From the NCBI GenBank assembly GCA_022605405.1, contig JABYQQ010000001.1:4650001-4714000 (forward strand): a DNA stretch of 64,000 nt, given 5' to 3'. The notes beneath the pieces were generated by a model, which had not been told where the DNA came from, searched no databases, and was given only the letters and a program-made list of their open reading frames with translations. The stretch is from Earliella scabrosa. Taxonomy: Eukaryota > Basidiomycota > Agaricomycetes > Polyporales > Polyporaceae. The position numbers and the translations under genes are program-made. This document shows, piece after piece, positions 1 to 10,752 of this stretch (the first letter of the stretch is position 1; the number at the start of each line of letters is the position of its first letter).

Positions 1-2516
1 AAGGAGGACCTTATTGCAAGCTGTAAGGCTGCTGAACGCGCCGCTACCTCGACGGCCAGCATGCCGCGCTACCTTGCGATAGCGACCAACCAGCAGATCA
101 CCGACGCGGTCAACGGGACCATGAACGCAGCTCGGGCCACACTCATCCTCGCCCTCACCATCATGGAGGCTATCATCAACTTCGTCATTGATATATACCG
201 CTCAACGTTTCTCTGCTTTCTTGAACTGGTCGTCCGTGGCGCTCTCTCGATCCTCCTGGGTGCTGTTGATGCGGTACGTCCATCCATCCTTACTGTTATG
301 AGTTCAGGCGGGACCTTCGGTTCCAGTCTGGCTATATGCGCTTTTGTGTGTACCGGCCTCTTGTGGCAGCATGTGCTTGCCGTTTCGCAACCACGCCATC
401 TACGATCTCCATCCCGTACTTTTCCATGTAGACAGCACTTCGGTCTCGTCTCTGGTACTCCATTGCCGACCATCATGCTGAACAGACTTATAGATCAACA
501 AAGGCCTATCTGCCGCATTGAACGGTCTCCGCAGCCTGATCCAAACTGACATTGGCGGGATCAACAAGCTCATCGACGCAGCCAACTCTGCAATTCCGTT
601 CGGGGACCCAATACCGCATATCGACGTTCCCAGTCTGGACGCACTGCAGAATGTTCAGCTGCCGTCCGAGTTCACGACCGCGCTGCAAAACCTAAACAAC
701 TCGTTACCTTCAGTTGCCGAGCTCAAGGACAAGATTGAAGACGTGTACGTGTCACCATCCATGAGTTCATCGCGATGGGTACTGACAAGTGTCCAGTATC
801 GATACTCCATTCGAACTCCTGAAGAAGGAGATCAACGAAACATTCTCAGGCATCGAGTTCGACGTCAAGGCACTACCTCTCCCGAGCCAGAACACGGTCA
901 CGTTCTGCGACCAGATGGACACCTCCGTTGTGGACGACCTTGCTCGCGACTTAGTGAAGATCGTGCGGATTGGCACCGCGATCATCATCGTCCTCATCGT
1001 TCTGCTCATCGCCGCCAACTGCTTCCTTGAGTGGTACAAGTGGCGTGCGATGAAGGACCACTTCGCGCTCATTCGGGGATCCTTGCGCAACGACCCGAAC
1101 GTCACCACTCTGGAGGTCAAGGGCGACCTCTACACTCGCACCTCCGAGCACGACCTCATGAGTGTTGAGGGTACAATGGCACATCCCTGGGTGGCGAAGG
1201 TCGTCCTCAAGATGCAGGCTATGTGGAAGATGAAGCCAATCAACAAGGACAGGGTGATGTTCTTCTTCAACTACGTCTTCTTCCCGCCCGCACTCGCGTG
1301 CTTTCTCATCGGCTTCTTTGGTCTCCTGTCTGTTCAGATTCAGCTTGCGGCGATCGGTCCAATCCAGGCCAAGTACCAGCGGCAGGCTTCAGATTCCGTT
1401 TCGGACTTCTCGAACCTCATCGCCACCTCCATCAACGCCAGCATGTACAACGACTCTGCCACCTACGCCAGTCAGGTGAACGCGCGCGTCGACGCTGTCC
1501 AGTCCACGATCAACGACGGGATGTTCGGATGGGTCAACGGGACGACGACGACGCTCAACAACACCATCAACGCCTTCTACACGGACGTCCAGAACATCGT
1601 CAACACCGTGTTCGGGAACACCATCCTGAACGACCCGGTCCAGGAGTTCGTGCGGTGCTTCATCGGCTCGAAGGTCGACGCCATCGAGGCGGCGCTCACG
1701 TTCCTCCATGATAACCTCCACGTCGACATGCCCCGCGTGAACGACACCGTCCTCGTCCTATCGCCCGACTCGGTCAACGAGGCGACGAAGCCGATCGCCC
1801 TGGCGGCGATCGGCAACGGCAACGACGACAACGAAGGCCTTGTGGGCCGCATCGTGGCCATCTACGTCAAGTCGCTCGAGAAGGAGCGCATCATGTTCGC
1901 GATCTTCGCGGGTCTCTGGCTCGTCGTCGTCTTCATGGCGATCTGCTTCCTGCTGTGGGAGACGTACGGCCCTTTCCGCAAGAACAGGTCGGCGCACATG
2001 CTCACTCCTGTTCCTTACCCCCTCCCGCCCCGGAACGATGATCGTACGGCCGAGCTGCATGACGTTCCTCTGAAAGACGAGAAGCAGCAGCAGTCCGCCG
2101 CCTCTCAGACGGGATCAAGAGTCTCCCCGAAGCAGTACTTTGCCTCGCTGATGCCACGGCGCTCTCCCGGAACCGAAACGCAGCCCGCCGCACCTCGGCC
2201 TGGCTTTCTGGCTTCGGCGGGCACCCTATTCAACCGTGCACGGTCCGGCAAAGGCGAGACCGCAAGCCAGACGTCTGCACCGCGCTCAGGCGATGAGGAG
2301 CTCGGGCTGCCTCCTGCACGCGACGCCGAGAAGCAGACGTGGAACCCCAGTCGGTTCGCTGTCCAGAGGCAGGACAATCCTTTCTCGGACAAGCACTCTA
2401 TCGAGGAGCCCGTGCCGGAGCCTTACCAGCCCACGTACCCGACCTACGAGCAGTATCAGTATCCTGCCCAGTATGGTACGGGAGCCGCCCACTCGGCACG
2501 CAATCCCTTCCAATGA
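1..2516 (+). CDS. PRM1: Plasma membrane fusion protein Prm1 (5' truncated by window edge)
   Basis: Multi-pass plasma-membrane protein that assists fusion of mating or hyphal cells. The frame is open at base 1, so the N-terminus lies outside the window. Three exons fit by phase: 1-273, 494-744 and 797-2516; the first intron is long (220 nt) and could hide another small exon. Visible are hydrophobic segments near bases 150-270, 970-1035 (followed by [14 protein letters not shown]), 1255-1370 and 1880-1970, with an N-glycosylation-rich extracellular region between the third and fourth (many NxS/T near bases 1430-1760). This spacing of membrane segments and loops is typical of fungal Prm1. The C-terminal tail (from about base 2000) is Pro/Ser/Arg-rich and probably cytosolic. 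Stop TGA at 2514-2516. Confidence 0.85.
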
Positions 2517-3047
2517 GGGCTCGACTGACTTCTCACGACGTACTTACGGATCATGACGATTGCATCATTGACCACGTTCACGATTCCGGTGAGCACCTGC
2601 GTCATTGGTACAGCTCTTGACTCTCGAATACTGACGGAGGCGCGATCCATCAGCAGTCTTATCCTACTCCTCTCCCTAATGAGCGATACCCCACCGCATC
2701 CTCAATGTAATCCAGGCATCTCCATCTGTAGCCGTGGCGCATTCCTTTCCATCCTCCCCGTCCTTTGTATATTCGGTACCGTTCCTGTCTCCCAGATGCG
2801 CGAACGCTTGGATAGCGCGGACTTCTTAGCATCTGACATGTAGCTGTATCTGCTGTCACGTTCCCTGATCACTCGCTCTTTCGGTCCCCACAGTTATTGC
2901 TGAAGGCTGTCTTTCGCATGTATTCTTATCGCTGCTCGAGTCGTCCAATGTGTATTGTACATACATACAGTGTCTGTCCGTCTGTGTGGTCGAGAGAGTG
3001 GCGAGGTGACCGACCGTGAGTTCACTTATGTAGTGATGGTGCACCCG
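2517..3047. other. Intergenic, convergent 3' regions
   Basis: About 530 bases between the stops of PRM1 (+) and the F-box gene (-). No coding pattern, tRNA or repeat seen. Presumably the two 3' UTRs. Confidence 0.6.
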
Positions 3048-4850
3048 TCACCAATTGATTGGTAGCTTGTCAGGCAGATAGTTGTACACAACTTCTCCGT
3101 CGACAACGGCCGTCAGCCGTTTCATAAACCGGCGGCGGCGTTTCTGGTACTCGAGGTCCGTGTCGTGCCGAAGGTTGAGCTCGAGCCTGTCGAGGCGGGC
3201 ACCGTGCTCGGCGCGGGCCTCCAGGGCGACGAGCAAATGCTTGAAGAACGAGTTCGAGCTGTTGATAAAGTCGTTCGACTCCATGTCGCCCACCTTGATG
3301 GACTTCAGCCGCAGACAACGGACGGGGGAGGGGTTGTCGACGGAGTCTGAGTCCGCGTCCGACTCCGAGTTGGACCCTGCCGCATCGCCGTGCGCGGATC
3401 CGGAGTCGTCGGTGTCTGACACCTCGTCCGATGATCCTTCGGTATCCGACACCTCGTCCGAATACATGGCATTGTCCCCCCGGGGCCTGAGAGCTGCCCA
3501 CACGCAGTGGACATACGTTGAGTTGCCGAGGAGTGTGAGGGACTCCAAGGCGGGGTAATGGCGTAGGACCCGACCGATGTCGTCTCCGCTCACGTAGTCA
3601 TAATGACAGCCGTTGATCGTGAGATGGGTGACACCCGCAGTGACCCCCAAGAATGTGGCGGCCAAGTCAGAGAGGCCCAGGGCGATATCCTCCCTCCAGC
3701 TTATGGGGCTAGAGTCAGCGACGAGCGCGACGGTACGTCCTTCGCTGTCTAGTCCCCGGAGTTGATACAACTCGTCTCTCATTCTGAGCTCCGCGGAGAC
3801 GAGGGTAGGCAGGAAAGGGATGACCGCGGCCCGATCCTCGTCAGACTTGAACAACAACGCCAAGTGGACTTGCGCGTCAGGATGCATGATTGAATCGTCG
3901 CATTGAAGCCGGACAGAGGTGACGTTTGGGAGATGGAGATGGGTGAGAAGCGAAGCGAGGATCATGGGAGGACCGTCAGCCTCTACGGTGAAGCGGCGTA
4001 TGTGGGGGAAGGACATTCGGTCTTTGCCAGCGGGCCTGTCGAGGATCGGACCGTCCTGGAAGAGTCCCACGATCTCGAGTATCTCGAGATTGGTGCATAC
4101 CCCAAGAATTCGTAGAAGCCAACTGGACGTGAGGAACGGAACGTCCCGTATATTGAGTTCTCGCAAGTTGACATAGATTGAGAGGTCTTCTGGCGGGGCG
4201 ACTCGCGCCAGCCTCAGTGTCTGTAGGCAAGGAAGGGAGCGCGAGCAGAGGCCGATGTCACGGAGAACCCATTGTTGATCGTGGACAATCAAGCAAACGT
4301 CCTGTATTGGCAACGCCTCGCCAGTAAGCAGAGCCCTGAGAGATGGAGGCCACGCCCCTCCGAGTCTGAAGGAGAGGAGACGGAGCGAAGGCGCATACTC
4401 CCGTATCACGGAGAGATCGCCAGCGAGCGCGCGATGATCGTAGATGAAAACTTGTGCTTGCGAGCGTAGTGGGGCGCACAGTTGGAGGCAATGGTGCAAC
4501 CAGGCCAATTCCCGCCCTCGCACGATGATGAGGCGCCAGAACCTGGGGGTAGCGCGAATCGTGGCACGCCACCTGTGGCATACACGCAGCATGTTCATCC
4601 AGGAGGACTCTGCCTCCCGATCCCCAAGTTCGCCCCATTCATCCCGGGGAAAGAGTGTTGAGGAATATACGGACTCGAGTATTGCGACCAGTAATTCGTT
4701 CGGTATGCGATGGACAGGTGGCGGTCTGCTGAGCAACACTACTCCAGTTTGTCCTAGTATAATAGCGTGCGCATGTGAATTGCGAGGCATCAGAGGCTTC
4801 GAGTGCAAGTGATCCGTACCTCCCGCGCTGGAGCTGGACGCCATTTTCAT
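3048..4850 (-). CDS. F-box protein with LRR-like C-terminal region
   Basis: Single-exon protein of about 600 residues. An F-box motif (HRIPNELLVAILESVY, then MLRVCHRWRATIRATPRFW) lies at about residues 48-105. The remainder has repeated leucine-rich segments such as LRLLSFRLGGAWPPSLRALL and LESLTLLG, typical of agaricomycete F-box proteins that recruit substrates to an SCF ubiquitin ligase. Near residue 460-510 there is a strongly acidic Ser/Asp/Glu stretch (repeated DEVSDT). Start chosen at the ATG at 4848-4850; a second ATG two codons later is equally possible. The substrate is unknown. These genes are highly expanded and fast-evolving in Agaricomycetes. Confidence 0.8.
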   Translation of the reverse strand: MKMASSSSAGGTDHLHSKPLMPRNSHAHAIILGQTGVVLLSRPPPVHRIPNELLVAILESVYSSTLFPRDEWGELGDREAESSWMNMLRVCHRWRATIRATPRFWRLIIVRGRELAWLHHCLQLCAPLRSQAQVFIYDHRALAGDLSVIREYAPSLRLLSFRLGGAWPPSLRALLTGEALPIQDVCLIVHDQQWVLRDIGLCSRSLPCLQTLRLARVAPPEDLSIYVNLRELNIRDVPFLTSSWLLRILGVCTNLEILEIVGLFQDGPILDRPAGKDRMSFPHIRRFTVEADGPPMILASLLTHLHLPNVTSVRLQCDDSIMHPDAQVHLALLFKSDEDRAAVIPFLPTLVSAELRMRDELYQLRGLDSEGRTVALVADSSPISWREDIALGLSDLAATFLGVTAGVTHLTINGCHYDYVSGDDIGRVLRHYPALESLTLLGNSTYVHCVWAALRPRGDNAMYSDEVSDTEGSSDEVSDTDDSGSAHGDAAGSNSESDADSDSVDNPSPVRCLRLKSIKVGDMESNDFINSSNSFFKHLLVALEARAEHGARLDRLELNLRHDTDLEYQKRRRRFMKRLTAVVDGEVVYNYLPDKLPINW

Positions 4851-5179
4851 ACGAATGGTCGCCACTTGAAAAGTAGGAGAAGCCTAGCGAAAGCGTCAAA
4901 ACTAGAGGTCCGGCGTTAGAGGGTAGGATGAGAACCGCAGCGAGCGTTCGAGTCGAGAACCTATATGTCATCGGTAGGATTCGGTACAAAGGATGACACC
5001 TCGCTACCGGCGGTCACCGACTGCGCACGGTCGCTATGGTGATGCATTGTTCTTGTTTCTTGTGTCTTTGAATAGTTCGTCAAAACAGCGTTGCAAATGG
5101 TTACCCAGAGAGAGAGTCCACGAGGTACAAGAGTCCTAGCACAATACAACAGAAATATGTAAGTCCAACAAACGCGTGA
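4851..5179. other. Intergenic
   Basis: About 330 bases between the F-box gene start and the sedolisin stop, both on the minus strand. It should contain the F-box promoter and the sedolisin 3' UTR. No repeat or RNA gene recognised. Confidence 0.5.
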
Positions 5180-7461
5180 TCAAGGAAGCATCATGAATCG
5201 CTCCAGCATCTTCTGAAAGCGTGGAGTGCCTAGTCCAGTGACCGGATCCCATCCCGGGACGGCAGAGAAACCGGCACTCCCACAATTTCCGTTAGACCCC
5301 TTTGTGATGTCGTTCCAAACGCTGGCAAAGAGACGAGAGTATAGCTACGAATCGATGCGTGCCCAAGCTCGCATGAATGATCAATCCTCTTTGGCAGGAA
5401 GATGAAGAACTCACCGCGGGATTGATCCATCCTACTGGTCCCTTCCCGGCAGCTATGCGCGCGTCGTTCACCGCGGTGATCATCGCCGCGATGATAGGTG
5501 TCGATGCAGACGTGCCGAAGGTAGTCGTGAACTCTTCGTTGTCAACGACCACAATGGGGTAGCCGTTGGCAGAGATGTCGGGTATGCCGCGCCCGGTGCG
5601 GTTGTACACCGATTGTCCATAGTCAGGCGCGTGCTTCTTGAGGTAGCTCCCAACAGCACGATCTTGCCAACTCGGACGCGCGAAGACATTGGAAAAGCCA
5701 CCGCCAGACCCGAACGTCAGTGTAGCAACTTCTCCGTCGCTGACCTGTCCAAGGAGATTGATGACGCATACTCCATTACATTGTACAGACGATCTCACCT
5801 TCTTGCCGCGCTCAAGCTGAGTGGAGCCAACAGAAGTCACATACGGGCATGTTGCAGGGAAATTGGGCAGGAAGTTGCCGTCATGGCCGTCGTTCAGAGT
5901 GCCGTTGGGCGCAAGACAGTGATTATAGAAGTTGGACGCCACGCCATTGTCACCCGAGGCGAAGAGGAAGGTGGTCCCCATGAGACTCAGCTGCACGATT
6001 GGAGTAAATTTCAAAGTGCGACATCGGTGAGGAGAGAGGACAAAGCTGACCTTCCCGAACTCGGCGCATGTCCGCAACATATATCGCAGGTCATAGGCCT
6101 CCGAATCGGCATATGACACAGAAACAACATTCGCACGGAACTTGTCACCACAGTCTTTCCTTGGCGTCGTCGAAGGAGGGTCACAATATGTGGCGTCCAA
6201 TGCGCTGAGTAAAGACTCCCAGAAACCAGCTACGATCGCATGTGAGTATGCGAAGTCACAAAACATACCACGCTGCACGTACTGCCGACCTGATAGAGGA
6301 TGACCTCTTGCGTCTTTCCTAGGAGGGGCATAATGAGCTCGAAGTCCAAGTTGGACTCCCCGATGTTGGCACGGGACGTCTCGCTCTGGTTGAGGAATCC
6401 TGTAGACAACGCAGTCCCTTGAGTAGCGTCCAACGGCGCTGAGTGATCAATACGCACCGCCCTTGATGCCCATGAACTTGGGATGAGTACCGACGAGCTC
6501 AGGGGCGAACTTCCTGAAGTACATGTCCAGATCCTTGCTCAGGTACGTGTTCTTCGCGAGCTCCACTGAGAGATGAAGCAAATCAGCATAGTGAGAGGTC
6601 TCTGCTGTTTGACATACGCACCAACTGCGACCGAGTTGGCTTCAGGAACAGTGAAGTTGTAATGGAAGTCGTACAGGGCACGGACGCATTCGGGCGTTAT
6701 CTGCGTATCACAATGTTCTGCATCGGTGTGGATTTCCTGTATGTGACTGATCAGCAAGATAATAGCCATGCGTAGGATGTGGTACATACACTGAGCTGCT
6801 GACTGAATTGCTTGGGTGCGAACCCTGGCTCCTCCATCGTCCCATCGAAGACCTTTGCTACTCCGGCGCGCTTTGACAGCTTCGCTGATAGCGCGACTCC
6901 ACCGAACTGGATCGTGGGCCAAACGAGATCGACGTGCTCAACGATGTGCTCTGGAAGATGATACCCATGATGGCACCCAACGTGTTCCGTGCCGCTCTCG
7001 GAGTGCTGGTAGACGTAGTATTCCGCTGTGAGGAGACGCTCCGCCTCGGCGACAGTGAGATTGAGGTTGATGTGGCCGCCGTCCTCGCTCATCACAACCC
7101 GAGACGTGTCGACCCCGTCATTCGTGAGCCAAGAGTGAACGGTGTCCACTGTATGGCGCGAGGGTCGGAACACATCCACGACCTGGGTGGACGTCCAGTG
7201 CTTTCCGTAGTTGGGAGAGTCTGGATCTGCCACGTCTAGGAGATATTCGTCAAGTCTGTCGAGGTTTGACTGTTTGAGAACGATACTGAAAGGAACAACG
7301 ATGTCGGGGTCGGCACGGCGATGCAGCGACCATCCGGGAGGGACCGAGGTACGACGATCATGGAGAACGCGACGTGACAATGGAGATGGTGCCGAGGTCC
7401 CCACTGTAGACGCTATGAAAGACAAGAACAGAGTGGAGAACGAAAACTGCAGGTGAACCAT
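5180..7461 (-). CDS. Sedolisin-family serine peptidase (S53, tripeptidyl-peptidase I-like), secreted
   Basis: Pepstatin-insensitive acid peptidase made as a secreted zymogen. ATG at 7459-7461 begins a signal peptide (hydrophobic FSTLFLSFIAS). Exon 1 (6790-7461) encodes the pro-domain (about residues 40-190: VVPFSIVLKQ, NYGKHW). Later exons hold the catalytic core: GESNLDFE supplies the Glu/Asp pair, FLFASGDNG the oxyanion Asp, and FGTSASTP the nucleophile Ser. The last exon (5180-5344) encodes ALYSRLFASVWNDITKG then GWDPVTGLGTPRF, the Ca2+-site region of the family. Introns are about 55-80 nt; the last one is 5345-5414. All key residues are present, so the enzyme looks intact. A TATA-like box (7536-7543, minus strand) lies about 75 nt upstream. 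Probably extracellular protein digestion. Confidence 0.9.
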
Positions 7462-7535
7462 CGTGAAGAAGTAAGAGGAGGTGGCGAAGCCACCTGGTAG
7501 GAAGGTGAATGAAGACGTACCTATGACACCAGACG

Positions 7536-7543
7536 CTTTATAG
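7536..7543 (-). promoter_or_regulatory. TATA-like box of the sedolisin gene
   Basis: CTATAAAG on the minus strand, about 75 nt upstream of the sedolisin ATG at 7461. Position and sequence fit a core promoter of a secreted fungal enzyme. Inference from position only. Confidence 0.5.
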
Positions 7544-7590
7544 GATCTTATGCATTGCGCGGTGTGTCCGCGTTAACGGCCATGTCTCGC

Positions 7591-7849
7591 CTATGACCGG
7601 TCCCGACTGTGCGCAATGGGTGAATTGTCAGGCGAGGCGCTGGAACAGGGCGATCCCTGCAGCGAGGAACTCAATGCAATCAGTGTTGGTTGCTGTGCAT
7701 GACCAGCAGTGTTTGCAATGTCTCAGTCACACGAAGGCAAGAAAATCGCCGGTGCTCACCTCTGACACAGCCCCACCTACGTCTATCTGAACAGTATTTG
7801 AATGCGAGGTGCGCCGAGTTTCGGTTTCAGGGGGCGGGCGGCCCTCCAT
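7591..7849 (-). CDS. Possible small two-exon gene, unknown
   Basis: A minus-strand ATG at 7847-7849 opens a 30-residue reading (MEGRPPPETETRR...) that runs to a good GTGAGC donor. A TGCAG acceptor restores phase and gives a short Ser/Pro/Asp-rich tail ending at a TAG at 7591-7593. About 50 residues in total, hydrophilic, with no signal peptide, membrane segment or CaaX end. I do not recognise it. It may be a chance combination of splice signals in the sedolisin upstream region. Confidence 0.2.
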
Positions 7850-8358
7850 AGCGCCGACGCTCGAGGGGCCCGACTCAGAGAAGGAAGAGGCAGGACGATT
7901 CGACGGAGAAAGGCGCAAGCCAGTACTTGTTCCCTCTATGAATCGACGAATACATGTGTGCGCAGTGATGGTGGTGGTTCGTCACAAATCGAGCCAACGC
8001 ACAGCCACAGCGTTAGTCAAGCAAGCGCCTGTTCGCCTGGCATGCTGTGATTCTGAACGGTTCAACGTGAACGAACTTTGAAGTTCGAGCCACCATGGTC
8101 CTTATATGAGACGTTAGCAACGACAACAATTACTTACTTTGCCCTGAGTAGATACCTAGTTGCGCGAAAGACACTCACACCATGAGGAATATTGTGGTCA
8201 GTAACGGAACGGCGTTTTGAAGGCCCGGCACTGTGCCCAGCCCAGTGCCTGCCACGGTGACTACGTCCCAGACGAGAGGACTCAACAAAAATCGACCAAT
8301 CAATTACAAGACGGCGCAGGTTCTATATGTCTCAGCCATGATAAGCCTTGCGTCTGCT
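7850..8358. other. Intergenic
   Basis: About 500 bases with no convincing coding exon on either strand, between the sedolisin upstream region and the 3' end of the NmrA gene. No repeats noticed. Confidence 0.5.
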
Positions 8359-9515
8359 CTACATTTCGCGCAACTGGTCATCGATGGTCTTCCACTTCCA
8401 CAGGGCTTGGTTGGGGTTGACCAACTCGTTCGCATTTCCTTGCGAATAGTCAACCTTGCCCTCTCCGGTGAGAACCCTATATCAAGAGACTAAGCTCATC
8501 CGCACAGCGAGGAGCAATCTTCGAAATATACACTCACCGAACAAACTCGAAAATCACCTTGTCCTTGGTCTCTTGCAGCATCTTCTTGTGGGCAGCAAGA
8601 TCCTCGCTCACGATCTCGCCCTTAGGGACACCCTTGACGCGAGCGACCGCATCTCGGATATCCTCATAGTTGAGGTTCTGCCCGGCAATGCGCACGTCTT
8701 CGGGAACAGATGCGGACGTTGCCGGGTCGAGTGCGAGAATTGAGAGTCGTGCGAGCGCACGTCCGATGTCGTACTCGGATGTGACGGCAAACCTGTTCTT
8801 TGGATCGCCAAGCGCGATGTAGCGGTTATGCTTGATGTCAACGCCGTCTGCAGCGCATGACCGTAAGGAAGCGCGACCATGGTAAATAGAAATCGCGCAC
8901 GTACGGTACGGCTCGAGAGCCATTTCAAGAAACGTGCCCGTGACGAGCGCGATGACCTTGATATTAGTGCCCTTCATCAATGCGCGAGTCTCGGTGGCCC
9001 ACTTGCGCTTGCGCGTCCACTCCTTGTGCTCATATATGGGGAAGTCGTTAAGATTGTAGTCACTGACAATTATATCAGTCATCGTATGGTCAGTTTGGGC
9101 CTCAATCTCAGTACTCACATGCCATACTCGCTTAGGAAGAAGACCTTGACGCCATTGCGGATGGACGCATTGGTCAGCTCGGTCTTATATTCATCGGAAA
9201 TGGCGGTGGGAAGACAGTTGACGACGACGTCGACGCCGGTCAGGAGGTTATCGAGGGGCTCGTCGATGGAGTGCAGCTCAGCTCCCTTCTTTGCGAGCTC
9301 TTGTGCTTTGGGTGCGGCCGGGTCTCTAGTAACGACGCGTACAGTGGGGAAACTTGCTGGGAATTCCTCCAAGAATACGCGGCTCGCGGGAAACCCTGGA
9401 CGGTGTGAATTATTGCTCCTGGGATATAGCGGCAGGTGGAATGACACTCACCGATGTCGCCAGTCGCGCCGAAGATGGCAATTGTGGCCTTGACCGTAGA
9501 ACTAGTCACAGACAT
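8359..9515 (-). CDS. NmrA-like / isoflavone-reductase-like NAD(P)-binding protein
   Basis: Rossmann-fold protein of the atypical SDR (NmrA/PCBER) group. The N-terminus (ATG at 9513-9515) gives TIAIFGATGDIG, the glycine-rich dinucleotide-binding motif, followed by VRVVTRDP and VVVNCLP. An intron interrupts just after the glycine motif. Exon joins by phase give SEYGIDYNLNDFP, then ALEPYHGVDIKHNRYIALGD, and the last exon (from about 8485) gives VLTGEGKVDYSQGN and a C-terminus KWKTIDDQLREM before the TAG at 8359-8361. About 300 residues, normal for the family. The substrate is unknown: members act as redox sensors or as reductases in secondary metabolism. A TATA box sits about 70 nt upstream. Confidence 0.85.
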
Positions 9516-9581
9516 CGTTGTTGAGGTGTAGCAGATATGTCAGTGCAATGTTGTTGGTTTTCAACGAGCGAGCTGCGCGAC

Positions 9582-9589
9582 CTTTTATA
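9582..9589 (-). promoter_or_regulatory. TATA box of the NmrA-like gene
   Basis: TATAAAAG on the minus strand about 70 nt upstream of the ATG at 9515, a near-consensus TATA box at the usual distance. Confidence 0.55.
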
Positions 9590-10180
9590 CGGTATACACA
9601 CCTGGCACCTGATGTAGGCTCGGGCTGTCATTAGGAATCATCCCGAGGGTACTCCAACTGTACGAGTGTTGCGCTCCCGCCATAGCCGTTGAAACCCGTG
9701 CTTCATCGCATCTCTCAGTGTCTCTTCGGCTGCCCCATTGCTGGGTTAGAGAGCATATCGTCATCGGAAGAGAGCGGTACGAGAACGCTTGATCTCAATC
9801 TAACGCTTCATTGGAAGGTCAACCGCCGATTCGGTGGACTTAGGCCCAAGCCTCGGTGCTCACAAAGCAAGGCCGGTGCGGGCGCTGGCCAGGATACAGG
9901 GCATTCAATGATACACGGAATCAACTGTGTGACACAACGTTCCGTCAAATTTACTGGCTTGGACCTATGACGGACCTAGCGGCGGTGTTCGCATGCGTCG
10001 GATACTTAGTTAGCGAAGGTGTTCAAGTTGGCCGATACCAGTGGAGGAAGACTCGCCGGTTACGTCGTTCAACCCGTCAACCCGTCAGGATCATCGAAGT
10101 TACCTTGTCGGACCAGGTCGGACCACGATCATCAGGTTCAACTTGAAGTTCGGCTAACGTGCCTCATTGATGGTGACTCG
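9590..10180. other. Intergenic, left flank of a TIR element
   Basis: About 590 bases with no coding signal. Near 10100-10135 there are two close copies of a GTCGGACCA-type motif. The stretch ends at the left terminal repeat of the element at 10181. Confidence 0.5.
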
Positions 10181-10622
10181 GATACAGATGAAACCCTTAT
10201 AACCCATACCTGTCGGGAGAGACCCCAAAGTATGGGTTTTCGCAGGTTATGGGTTAGGGGGGAGTAGGCGCCTATGAAGCGCCCGTCTGAGCCTGCCTGG
10301 CGCCCAGTCACAGAGGCCTGACAAGTGAGGGTCAAGATCACAGACAGCACAATAGTGACCAGAAACAAGGTTATTCATCAGTTCTGCACCCATAAGTCCG
10401 ACAGATCGCTCAAAAGAGCATGGAAAACAGTGCCCAGCCATCAAATACGCTCCAAAATAGGAAGGATGTATGGGTTATCACCCCCTCCACGGGTATGGGT
10501 TATGGGGTATCAGGGTATTATGGGTTTTTCTCCCTACCCCAAGTCGGGAAAGGCCAAATTGTATGGGTTATTACAGGTTATGGGTTTTCAGGAGTATGGG
10601 TTAGAAGGGTTTCATCTGTATC
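10181..10622. mobile_element. Non-autonomous TIR element (MITE-like) with TATGGGTT subterminal motifs
   Basis: A 442-bp unit bounded by inverted repeats. The left end starts GATACAGATGAAACCCTT; the right end, read on the minus strand from 10622, starts with the same 18 bases, and the similarity continues with one mismatch for about 26 bases (TAACCCATAC). The interior carries about eight plus-strand copies of TATGGGTT (near 10231, 10248, 10469, 10494, 10519, 10562, 10578, 10595) and inverted AACCCATA at 10201. There is no transposase frame. I could not see a clear target-site duplication (left flank TGACTCG, right flank TGTAAAG), so the superfamily is not assigned. The right end lies 130 bp upstream of the F-box gene start, so the element forms part of its promoter region. 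Confidence 0.75.
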
Positions 10623-10752
10623 TGTAAAGGGAAAGATGCACAGCCACGTCTGTCCCAAAACGGACGTGAATAAGACGCAAGGCTCTTCGGAAAAGAGCGC
10701 CCACACTGTCTCTTCTGAACCACGACCATTGTCATCCTCTGTCTCCTGTGCG

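Noticed and set aside
10231..10605. Telomere-like TATGGGTT/TTAGGG-looking repeats
   Set aside because: The motif is dispersed, not tandem, and is enclosed by terminal inverted repeats, so it belongs to a small transposon rather than an internal telomere tract.
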